Positions 43,288 to 50,431 of a DNA stretch of 64,000 bases are shown here, piece after piece. The notes below the pieces were generated by a model, which worked only from the letters and a program-made list of their open reading frames with translations, searched no databases and was not told the DNA's origin. Within the stretch, counting starts at the first letter, position 1. Each line of letters opens with the position of its first letter. Source of the DNA: NBLH01 sp050296515. GTDB lineage: Bacteria; Bacteroidota; Bacteroidia; Bacteroidales; NBLH01. The DNA lies in the NCBI GenBank assembly GCA_050296515.1, contig JBNKRJ010000073.1:69913-133912 (forward strand), written 5' to 3'. The translations under genes and the position numbers were made by a program.

Positions 43288-43764
43288 ATGATTATGAGCT
43301 ATTTAGCAGTAAAACCCAGACAAGTTGTAGAAAGTGCAAATCAACGAATTGCCAGAGAACTGGAGCAGGCACGATTTTCTATTTGGATAGCCAACGTGTG
43401 GTTTACCGATGAGAAACTAATTGACTTATTAATAAAAAAAGTACAAGAAGGACTTAATGTTGAGATTATTTTAAATAAAAACAAATCTTTGGATTGCAGG
43501 GAACTGTCTAAATTACAGAAGTTTATTGATGCCGGTGGTGAGTTTTACCTGATGAATGAAACGGAAGGCAACCGGATGCTTGATAAAGGTTTTTGTATGC
43601 TTGATTATTCAACCATCATTGATGATGAATTTAAAGACAGAACGCATTTGGAGTCAGGATTTAGTACTTATTTTTTGCGTGAATACCCCGAAGCACTTGT
43701 CGAACATTATATAAATCAGTATCTTTCAGTAAAAAACAATTTTTGCATCAACCGGTATAGTTAA
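43288..43764 (+). CDS. Phospholipase D-like protein without HKD motif
   Basis: 158 residues with one PLD-like half domain: IARELEQARFSIWIANVWFTD, LLIKKVQEGLNVEIILN and the place of the HxKxxxxD motif reading MLDKGFCMLDYSTIIDDE, in which Lys and Asp remain but the catalytic His is missing. One half domain only. This suggests a binding or scaffold role rather than hydrolysis. It follows dinB by 84 bases on the same strand and may be part of its transcription unit. ATG at 43288, with a second ATG two codons on. Confidence 0.7.
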   Translation: MIMSYLAVKPRQVVESANQRIARELEQARFSIWIANVWFTDEKLIDLLIKKVQEGLNVEIILNKNKSLDCRELSKLQKFIDAGGEFYLMNETEGNRMLDKGFCMLDYSTIIDDEFKDRTHLESGFSTYFLREYPEALVEHYINQYLSVKNNFCINRYS

Positions 43765-43817
43765 AAAGATTGGATAAAGACTGACTAGATTGATGGGACT
43801 GATTGAAGATGCGCTCT

Positions 43818-43839
43818 GGCGCGCGAATCTTCGCGTGCC
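43818..43839. repeat. Short GC-rich palindrome (GGCGCGCGA...TCGCGTGCC)
   Basis: GGCGCGCGA (43818-43826) pairs with TCGCGTGCC (43831-43839) with one G-T. It resembles the palindromes at 49227-49250 and 55142-55162 and lies in the 226-base gap before the DUF2252 gene. Confidence 0.6.
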
Positions 43840-43990
43840 CACTTTAATTAAGCTCTAGAGCGAGGTTGATTAAAGATTGATAGTAGGTTGAATGTTCTCA
43901 TTTCAATCTCATCAATCTTCTAGCAATCATTTCAATCTAATATAAAAACGAAAGAGTCTTTGGAAACAAGGCCATTAAAAATCTAGCACC

Positions 43991-45277
43991 ATGAGCAAAT
44001 CAGAAGCAAAGAAGAACTTCGCGGAAGCATTAGCGCAAATTGATAATTGGAACAAAGATTTGGAGCCCTCTTTAAGAGAAGGAAAGTTTATGAAAATGGC
44101 GGGTTCCCCCTATTATTTCTTTAGAGGTACCAATCACTTGTATTGGAGGTATTTCTCCGATGATTCTCGATTGGAGGAGTTTAGCTCAACAAGAGCAGAT
44201 ACGTGGATACAGGCTGATTTACATGCCTATAATTACGGGATATATGGAGGTGATAAAGACGAATTAATTTACGGGTTAAATGATTTCGACGAATCCTGCA
44301 TTGCCAATTATCAGTTTGATTTGTGGCGAATGGCTGCCAGTATGGTGTTGATTGCCAGGGAGAATGAGTTTTTTGACCAGACTGATGTTATTTCTTTTAT
44401 TAATTCATTCACAGGTGCTTATGTTGATTTGTTTTTGGAATATTTAGTAAAAGGCGATGAAGCTTTATACCAGGTCACTAAAAAAAATGCCTATGGAAAG
44501 CTTGATGAAACCATAGAGCACGTTGAGAAAAAGGAAAGCCGAAAAGAAATGCTTCAGCAATGGACAATTGAAAAAGATGAGGAACTGGTTTTTGATTTGA
44601 CTTATGAAAAACTGACTCTTGTTGAAGATGATAAGATTTCTGAAATACATCATGCAATGCCTGAATATATTCAATCACTGGAAGATTCAGACAATTTTAG
44701 TGAAGGATATTTTGAAATTCTGGATGTTGCGCGCAGAATCTCTTCAGGTACAGGCTCGTATGGTACTTCTCGCTATTATATTTTGATTAAAGGGAGTAAA
44801 GAACACAAACACGGGCAACGCATTCTGGATGCAAAATTACAGCAGAAGCCCACTCCTTATTTGTTTTTGGATGAAAAGTTCAGAAAAACTTATGACGAGC
44901 GTTTTAACAACGAAGGACAACGGCATAAAGAAGCCTATTTGGCATTAAATTGTTACGCTGATAAACACCTGGGCTGGATAACGCTTTCGGAAGGAGTTTT
45001 TTCGGTTAGGGAGCGTTCGCCATACAAGGCTTATTTTGAAACTAAAGTTTTGTCTTCAGTTACCCGTTTTGAAAAAATAGCACAGCAATGGGGGCGTATT
45101 TTGGCTATTTCGCACATTAGGGCGAGCAATGAATTTGATGTAAAAGGAATTCATGAACTGATACTGGCTAATCGAATGGATTTTGATGCTTTAGTAGCAG
45201 AAGTTGCGCTGGAATATGCCGAATATAGTAATGCTGTATACAAAAGCTTTACAAACAGGCTGTTTCTTGATGAATAA
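43991..45277 (+). CDS. DUF2252 family protein
   Basis: 428 residues matching DUF2252, a family with a protein-kinase-like or aminoglycoside-phosphotransferase-like fold and unknown activity. Landmarks: SPYYFFRGTNHLYWRYF, TWIQADLHAYNYGIYGG (His and Asn in a DxHxxN-like loop), YGLNDFDESCIANYQFDLWRMAASMVL (a DFDE block resembling the metal-binding DFG) and RISSGTGSYGTSRYYILIKGS. All expected family blocks are present. In this window it sits between the PLD-like and SRAP genes. Confidence 0.85.
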   Translation: MSKSEAKKNFAEALAQIDNWNKDLEPSLREGKFMKMAGSPYYFFRGTNHLYWRYFSDDSRLEEFSSTRADTWIQADLHAYNYGIYGGDKDELIYGLNDFDESCIANYQFDLWRMAASMVLIARENEFFDQTDVISFINSFTGAYVDLFLEYLVKGDEALYQVTKKNAYGKLDETIEHVEKKESRKEMLQQWTIEKDEELVFDLTYEKLTLVEDDKISEIHHAMPEYIQSLEDSDNFSEGYFEILDVARRISSGTGSYGTSRYYILIKGSKEHKHGQRILDAKLQQKPTPYLFLDEKFRKTYDERFNNEGQRHKEAYLALNCYADKHLGWITLSEGVFSVRERSPYKAYFETKVLSSVTRFEKIAQQWGRILAISHIRASNEFDVKGIHELILANRMDFDALVAEVALEYAEYSNAVYKSFTNRLFLDE

Positions 45278-45411
45278 TTAGCGGGCTGCATTTTAGCGCA
45301 CGAAGATTGGCACCCGGGAAAGTCATCGTTTCTACACAGCTTAGGAAAGCTGTGCTGCTGTAATACAGCCCCCCTAAGCTATTGGTTTGATTCATTAATA
45401 ATTTTTAGAAC
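45278..45411. other. Intergenic region with several small hairpins
   Basis: CACAGCTT/AAGCTGTG near 45338-45357 and GCTGTA/TACAGC near 45356-45369 form short stems, and GCACGAAGATTGGCACCCGG near 45298 resembles half of the GC-rich palindromes seen elsewhere. No clear T-tract or promoter was seen. Confidence 0.35.
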
Positions 45412-46191
45412 ATGTGTAAACGTTTTATTTCAGCACAAAAAACAGTTGCTATTGAGCAGCGCTTTAATTTAGATGATACCGTAATAAACACTTATCAACC
45501 ATCTTATAATATCAGCAAGGGAAATTTCGCCCCGGTTATCACAAATATTCATCCTAAATTGCTTCAGTTTTTCCGTTTTGGGATGACTCCTTTTTTTGCA
45601 AAGGAAGAAATGAACCTGCTTAATGCCCGGGTCGAGGGAAGAAGAAACCGAAGTAATGATCCTCTTTACACCGGGGCAAAAGCCATTATTCATGAACCTG
45701 CTTTCCAAAAACAAATTCGTTCTCAGCGATGCCTGGTTATTGCTGATGCTTTTATCATTGGTGCTGAAGGCAACGCTCAGCCCTATGTGGTTCATTTAAA
45801 AGACAAGGTAAGGCCATTTGCCTTTGCCGGAATTTGGGATGTTTGGATAGATGAAGATGGAAAAGAGTTGTATTCCTTTGCAATTATTACAACAGTTGCT
45901 AATCCTTTACTAAGGAAACTTGGACAGGAACGTGCACCTGTTATTTTGCAAAGGAACCGGGAGCTGGCCTGGCTAAATAATAATTTGCCACTGGCCGATG
46001 CCATTCGTTATTTGTATCCTTATCCTGAACATTTAATGGACGCCTATCCTATTTCTAAAGCCGTAAAAGACCCTGATGCTGAGGGGCGACACTTAATCAA
46101 CCCTGTTGAGCCAATGGTTAAAAAGGAATATAAGGCAAAAGCAGTAGTTGATTTTGGACATTATGGCGGATGGCGATTAAAAGTAAACTAA
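45412..46191 (+). CDS. Divergent SRAP protein (SOS response-associated, YedK/HMCES family)
   Basis: SRAP proteins cross-link through Cys2 to abasic sites in single-stranded DNA and shield them. Here Cys2 is present (MCKRF), as is the Asn in LLNARVEGRR (about residue 73). The other two active-site residues seem missing: the usual ADGFYEW with its Glu is ADAFIIGAEG, and the usual H-x-RMPVIL is LGQERAPVIL. FAFAGIWDVW keeps the core. Length 259. Cross-linking may persist while release is changed; this is inference. Position near dinB and S24 fits a DNA-damage role. Confidence 0.85.
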   Translation: MCKRFISAQKTVAIEQRFNLDDTVINTYQPSYNISKGNFAPVITNIHPKLLQFFRFGMTPFFAKEEMNLLNARVEGRRNRSNDPLYTGAKAIIHEPAFQKQIRSQRCLVIADAFIIGAEGNAQPYVVHLKDKVRPFAFAGIWDVWIDEDGKELYSFAIITTVANPLLRKLGQERAPVILQRNRELAWLNNNLPLADAIRYLYPYPEHLMDAYPISKAVKDPDAEGRHLINPVEPMVKKEYKAKAVVDFGHYGGWRLKVN

Positions 46192-46223
46192 ACAATTATT
46201 AATTCCTAAAAATCAAAATTATC

Positions 46224-46547
46224 ATGCGAAAGATTAAATTTGGTCTGGTTGCAGGCCTTGTGTTTGCAGTGCTGGATATTATTCCTATGTTTTTTCTGGA
46301 GATACCTGATAGGGATCTTGCCATCATTAGTGCGTTTATTAACAGGCTGGTAATGGGCTTGTTAATATTTACAACTGACTGGCAGGTGCCAAAATGGATG
46401 TCGGGATTACTAATAGGTGTTCTTCTTAGTTTGCCTTATGCGATTATTGCAAAAACCTATGGTCCTATTTTAGGTGCAGGAGTAACTGGAGGAGTAATTA
46501 TAGGTTTTCTAGCCCAACGATCGGAAAAGCCTGTTCCAGTAAACTAA
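46224..46547 (+). CDS. Small membrane protein, unknown
   Basis: 107 residues with three hydrophobic segments (about 8-26, 34-52, 58-75 and possibly 82-97). Positively charged start MRKIKFG. No recognised domain. It follows SRAP by 32 bases and is followed by a bidirectional terminator, so it likely ends that transcription unit. Confidence 0.7.
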   Translation: MRKIKFGLVAGLVFAVLDIIPMFFLEIPDRDLAIISAFINRLVMGLLIFTTDWQVPKWMSGLLIGVLLSLPYAIIAKTYGPILGAGVTGGVIIGFLAQRSEKPVPVN

Positions 46548-46554
46548 ATAAGAA

Positions 46555-46581
46555 AAGCGTAGGGTATTTTCTCCTACGCTT
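46555..46581. terminator. Bidirectional terminator
   Basis: AAGCGTAGG (46555-46563) and CCTACGCTT (46573-46581) form a perfect 9-bp stem between convergent genes; on the - strand a T-rich run follows. Confidence 0.8.
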
Positions 46582-46602
46582 CAACTCATTTTATCGATTA
46601 TG

Positions 46603-47547
46603 TTAGAATAATTTCATATTATCCAAAGCTTTCATAACGTCTTTAACAGATTTTGCAGATGATTTAAGTTGTTCTTTTTCTTCTTTATCTAAGTCCATTT
46701 CAATTATTTGCTCTACACCATGTTTACCTAAAATAACCGGTACTCCAAGGAATACGTCTTTTAGTCCGTATTCACCATTTAGTAAGGTGCAGCATGGGAA
46801 AATACGTTTTTGATCTCTCACAATCGCTTCAACCATTGCAGCAGCAGCAGCACCCGGAGCATACCAGGCAGATGTTCCCATCAGGCTAACTAGTTCACCT
46901 CCACCTTTTTTAGTTCGTTCAACTATTTTAGCAATTTGGTCTTTACCTAACATTTCTACCAATGGTATACCACTTACAGAAGTGTGTGATGGCAATGGAA
47001 CCATTGTGTCTCCATGTCCTCCCAGTAGTAAAGCATGAACCCCTTTAGGTGAAATATCCAGAGCTTCAGCAATAAAAGCACGGTATCGGGCAGTGTCTAA
47101 TATACCAGCCATGCCAAATACTTTGTTTGCTGGTTTGTGTGATGCCTGATATGCTGCATAGGTCATCACGTCAAGTGGATTTGATACAATAATAAAACTG
47201 GCATCGGGTGAATACTTAACCGCACTTTCCATTACATCTTTTACGATTTCAGCATTTGTTTTGATTAGATCGTCTCTCGACATACCTGGTTTTCGTGGAA
47301 GTCCTGATGTGATTACTACGACGCTCGAACCTCTGGTCCTTAAATAATCATTGGTAACACCAATAACCCTGGTATTAAAGTCTTGTATTGATGCTGATTG
47401 CCAAATATCAAGTGCTTTTCCTTCGGCAACACCTTGTTTAATATCAACCAGTACAACTTCTCTTGCAAGATCGTTGTGTGCAACAACATTCGCAACTGTT
47501 GCACCTACATTACCTGCACCAACTACGGTTATTTTATCAACTATCAT
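46603..47547 (-). CDS. mdh: Malate dehydrogenase (LDH-like type)
   Basis: Oxidises malate to oxaloacetate with NAD in the citric acid cycle. NAD site TVVGAGNVGATVA, the acidic end VDIKQGVAEG, the substrate-loop arginines in SGLPRKPGMSRDDL, VSNPLDVMTYAAY and the catalytic His in LLLGGHGDTMVPL. Length 314. The Arg in the substrate loop favours malate over lactate. Its own promoter lies upstream. Confidence 0.96.
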   Translation of the reverse strand: MIVDKITVVGAGNVGATVANVVAHNDLAREVVLVDIKQGVAEGKALDIWQSASIQDFNTRVIGVTNDYLRTRGSSVVVITSGLPRKPGMSRDDLIKTNAEIVKDVMESAVKYSPDASFIIVSNPLDVMTYAAYQASHKPANKVFGMAGILDTARYRAFIAEALDISPKGVHALLLGGHGDTMVPLPSHTSVSGIPLVEMLGKDQIAKIVERTKKGGGELVSLMGTSAWYAPGAAAAAMVEAIVRDQKRIFPCCTLLNGEYGLKDVFLGVPVILGKHGVEQIIEMDLDKEEKEQLKSSAKSVKDVMKALDNMKLF

Positions 47548-47576
47548 AGTAAATTAAGGTTAATTGTTTAATATAA

Positions 47577-47607
47577 CGAAAGTAATCTAAAATTGGCTTT
47601 AATCAAA
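47577..47607 (-). promoter_or_regulatory. Bacteroidota-type promoter for mdh
   Basis: On the - strand TTTG (47604-47607), 19 bases, TACTTTCG (47577-47584), 30 bases before the mdh start. Close to TTTG-N19-TAnnTTTG and of the same TTCG form as the meaB promoter. Confidence 0.65.
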
Positions 47608-47712
47608 GGCTATTGATGAAAATTGTTCTCTGTTTCAATTTCTTGCCTGAAATCAAAAAAATAAATTATTGTAACTTTTAAGTTTTAATGTGATATTTCT
47701 ATTCTATATATT

Positions 47713-47720
47713 TATTTTTG
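47713..47720 (+). promoter_or_regulatory. Candidate -7 element for glmM
   Basis: TATTTTTG matches TAnnTTTG 33 bases before the preferred glmM ATG (47754). No -33 partner at the right distance. Confidence 0.35.
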
Positions 47721-47753
47721 CATTTCATCGAAAAAACGGAAAAAATAAGAATT

Positions 47754-49145
47754 ATGACATTAATAAAATCTATTTCAGGTATAAGGGGGACTATTGGAGG
47801 AAAAGTAGGTGAAGGTCTTAGTCCTTTGGATATTGTTAAGTTTACGGCAGCCTTTGGTTATTGGATTAAGAATAGAAATAATTCAGGAAAGGTTAAAATG
47901 GTTGTTGGTCGCGATGCAAGAATTTCAGGACCAATGGCAAATCAGTTGATAACGGGAACATTGTCAGGTCTTGGAGTGGATGTAGTTGATATCGGACTTG
48001 CCAGTACACCAACTACAGAAATGGAAGTTGTACGACATAAAGCGAATGGTGGAATTATTATTACTGCCAGCCACAATCCTGCACAATGGAATGCCTTGAA
48101 ATTATTAAACGAGAAAGGAGAATTTATTTCAGATAGTGAAGGGAAGGAAATGCTAAAAATTGCGGAAGAAGAAACTTTTGAGTTCGCCGAAGTGTTTGAT
48201 TTAGGAACCATAACTGAAGATGCTGATGCACTTGAAAAACATGTTGACGAAATTTTAAAACTTGAGTTAGTCAAAGTAGATGTAATCAAAAAGGCAAATT
48301 TCAAAGTAGCTATTGATGCAGTAAACTCAGTTGGAGGTCTGGCATTGCCTTATTTGCTGAAAAGACTTGGAGTAGAACAATTAGTTGAACTTTATTGTGA
48401 ACCAAACGGCAATTTCCCTCACAATCCGGAGCCATTGCCTGAAAATTTAACTGAAATATCTGCGAAGATTAAAGAAACAGGAGCTGATGTAGGTTTTGTT
48501 GTTGACCCTGATGTAGATCGTCTGGCAATTATCAACGAAGATGGAAGTATGTTTGGCGAAGAATATACTTTGGTAGCAGTATCTGATTATATTTTACAAA
48601 ACAAAAAAGGAAATACTGTTTCTAATTTATCATCAACCCGTGCTTTACGTGATGTAACAGAACAGCATGGAATGAGTTACTCATCAGCTGCAGTGGGAGA
48701 GGTGAATGTGGTAAATAAGATGAAAGAAACCGATGCTATTATTGGTGGCGAAGGAAATGGTGGAATTATTTATCCTGAACTGCACTATGGGCGCGATGCT
48801 TTGGTCGGAGTTGCATTGTTCTTGAGCCAGTTAGCCAAGTCTGGAAAGAAATGCTCAGAACTAAGAGCGCAATATCCTGATTACTTCATTTCAAAAAATA
48901 AAATTCAATTAAGTCCTTCAACGGATGTTGATGCAATTTTGAAGAAAGTTGAGGAATCTTATCGCGGACAAAACGTTGAATTAAATACTATTGATGGGGT
49001 AAAAATTGATTTTGAAAACGAATGGGTGCAGTTAAGAAAATCAAATACGGAGCCTATTATTCGTGTTTATGCCGAGAGTGGTAGCATGGAGTCGGCAGAT
49101 ACCTTGGCAAAAAAGATCATAAATGAAATTGAATCAATGATGTAG
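47754..49145 (+). CDS. glmM: Phosphoglucosamine mutase
   Basis: Converts glucosamine-6-phosphate to glucosamine-1-phosphate for UDP-GlcNAc synthesis. ATG at 47754 is preferred to the upstream TTG (47718) because the protein then begins MTLIKSISGIRGTIGG as the family does. The phosphoserine loop is ITASHNPAQWNALK, the metal site DPDVDRLAI, the sugar loop GGEGNGGIIYP and the phosphate site RKSNTEPIIRVY. Length 463. A product feeding both peptidoglycan and the WecB branch of the polysaccharide. Confidence 0.93.
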   Translation: MTLIKSISGIRGTIGGKVGEGLSPLDIVKFTAAFGYWIKNRNNSGKVKMVVGRDARISGPMANQLITGTLSGLGVDVVDIGLASTPTTEMEVVRHKANGGIIITASHNPAQWNALKLLNEKGEFISDSEGKEMLKIAEEETFEFAEVFDLGTITEDADALEKHVDEILKLELVKVDVIKKANFKVAIDAVNSVGGLALPYLLKRLGVEQLVELYCEPNGNFPHNPEPLPENLTEISAKIKETGADVGFVVDPDVDRLAIINEDGSMFGEEYTLVAVSDYILQNKKGNTVSNLSSTRALRDVTEQHGMSYSSAAVGEVNVVNKMKETDAIIGGEGNGGIIYPELHYGRDALVGVALFLSQLAKSGKKCSELRAQYPDYFISKNKIQLSPSTDVDAILKKVEESYRGQNVELNTIDGVKIDFENEWVQLRKSNTEPIIRVYAESGSMESADTLAKKIINEIESMM

Positions 49146-49226
49146 CCTAGTTGCTGATAACTTGATTCTTGTTTCAGGTAACTTGTTTTTAATAATCACA
49201 AACACTGACGAAAGTGTTCGAAAGCT

Positions 49227-49260
49227 GGCGCGAGTGTCCCCACTCGTGCCCTATTTTTTT
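49227..49260 (+). terminator. GC-rich hairpin with T-tract after glmM
   Basis: GGCGCGAGTG (49227-49236) pairs with CACTCGTGCC (49241-49250) with one mismatch, followed by TATTTTTTT just before the next gene. Good intrinsic terminator form, also a member of the short GC-rich palindrome family seen at 43818 and 55142. Confidence 0.75.
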
Positions 49261-49262
49261 AA

Positions 49263-50360
49263 ATGTCTAAAATATACTTCAATAGCAATGAATTTACTCC
49301 TCTATCCAATGAGGTGAAAACGGCTATGAAAAAAGCTGTTGAAGATTTTGCAGATGCTAATCTCGATGGTTTTGGCAATGATTATAGAGTTGAGGCTGAA
49401 GCGGAAGAAATAAAAAGTTCAATTAATGAGAGATTAAAAGCCGAATCCTGCCACCTTTATTTTACGAATGGACTTCCTCAATCAGAAATTGAACTAATTA
49501 ACCTTTCAGTTTTACAGTTGGATGTTGAGTTGATCATTACTTCTTTATTTGAAAGAAAGGAAAAACTTAATTATTTAAAGAATTTGGCCGAAGCTGGTAG
49601 AATAAATCTTCATCTATTAAGAACTTCTGATTTTGGTGAAATAGATCTTGAAGATTTAAAGCACATTTTAGAGGCTAATAAATCAAAAGCACTCATTAGT
49701 TTATCACATACAAATAGTTTTACCGGGGTTCTTTTGCCTGTGAAAGATATTTCGGGCTTAGCGAAACAAAATAATGCTTATTTTCATCTTGATTCATCTC
49801 TGATGATTGGAAAGTATGAACTTGATTTAAGCAGAATGGATGTTGATTTTCTGAGCTTAGACGTGAATTTAATAAACGGCCCAGTTGGAATTGGATGCTT
49901 GTTTGTAAATGAGAACATTGCGACAAGTAATAATCAGTTCAATCTAATGAGAAGCACATTAAAGTCGACTGAAAACAGGAATATTGTTTTAATTTCAGCT
50001 GTAGGAGTTGCATTATCCAATGCATGTGAAAACATAAGAGAGAAACAGATAAAAACAAGTGAACTTAGGAACTATTTTATTGCTGAATTAGAGAATAAAC
50101 TTCAATTGAAAACTGTTGGTAATTTCCTGAAAAAGAAAGGTTTATTCAATCAACTGGCATTTTTTGCATCAAAAGAAAAATTAGGAAATTATTTTATTGA
50201 GAATCTGGATTTGAATGGCTTTATTGTTTCAAAGAATGGCTATCCGATTGATTTAAGTGATTTTCGAGATAATTATTTCATAAATATTTCTTTTTCAATA
50301 GGATCTATAGAAGAAGAGATAGACTCTTTTGTTAGTTTTATGAAGTGTATCGAAAAATAA
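49263..50360 (+). CDS. Cysteine desulfurase-like (class V aminotransferase) protein lacking the PLP lysine
   Basis: 365 residues with the fold of NifS/IscS-type enzymes: IYFNSNEFTPLSNEV at the start, ALISLSHTNSFTGVLLPV, then AYFHLDSSLMIGKY (the Asp under the PLP ring). Where the PLP lysine belongs (usually SAHKINGPKGIG) the protein reads LDVNLINGPVGIGCLFV, with Asn and Leu replacing His-Lys. The TSGATES-type phosphate loop is TNGLPQSEIELI. So it is probably a non-catalytic relative. The ATG lies right after the glmM terminator T-tract, so transcription may depend on read-through or on an unseen promoter. Confidence 0.8.
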   Translation: MSKIYFNSNEFTPLSNEVKTAMKKAVEDFADANLDGFGNDYRVEAEAEEIKSSINERLKAESCHLYFTNGLPQSEIELINLSVLQLDVELIITSLFERKEKLNYLKNLAEAGRINLHLLRTSDFGEIDLEDLKHILEANKSKALISLSHTNSFTGVLLPVKDISGLAKQNNAYFHLDSSLMIGKYELDLSRMDVDFLSLDVNLINGPVGIGCLFVNENIATSNNQFNLMRSTLKSTENRNIVLISAVGVALSNACENIREKQIKTSELRNYFIAELENKLQLKTVGNFLKKKGLFNQLAFFASKEKLGNYFIENLDLNGFIVSKNGYPIDLSDFRDNYFINISFSIGSIEEEIDSFVSFMKCIEK

Positions 50361-50431
50361 ACAGCTTTGTTAGTTTTGCCAGTTAAATAAATGACTTTTT
50401 TAAAGTATATTTATACCTGCAAGTTTTGTGT

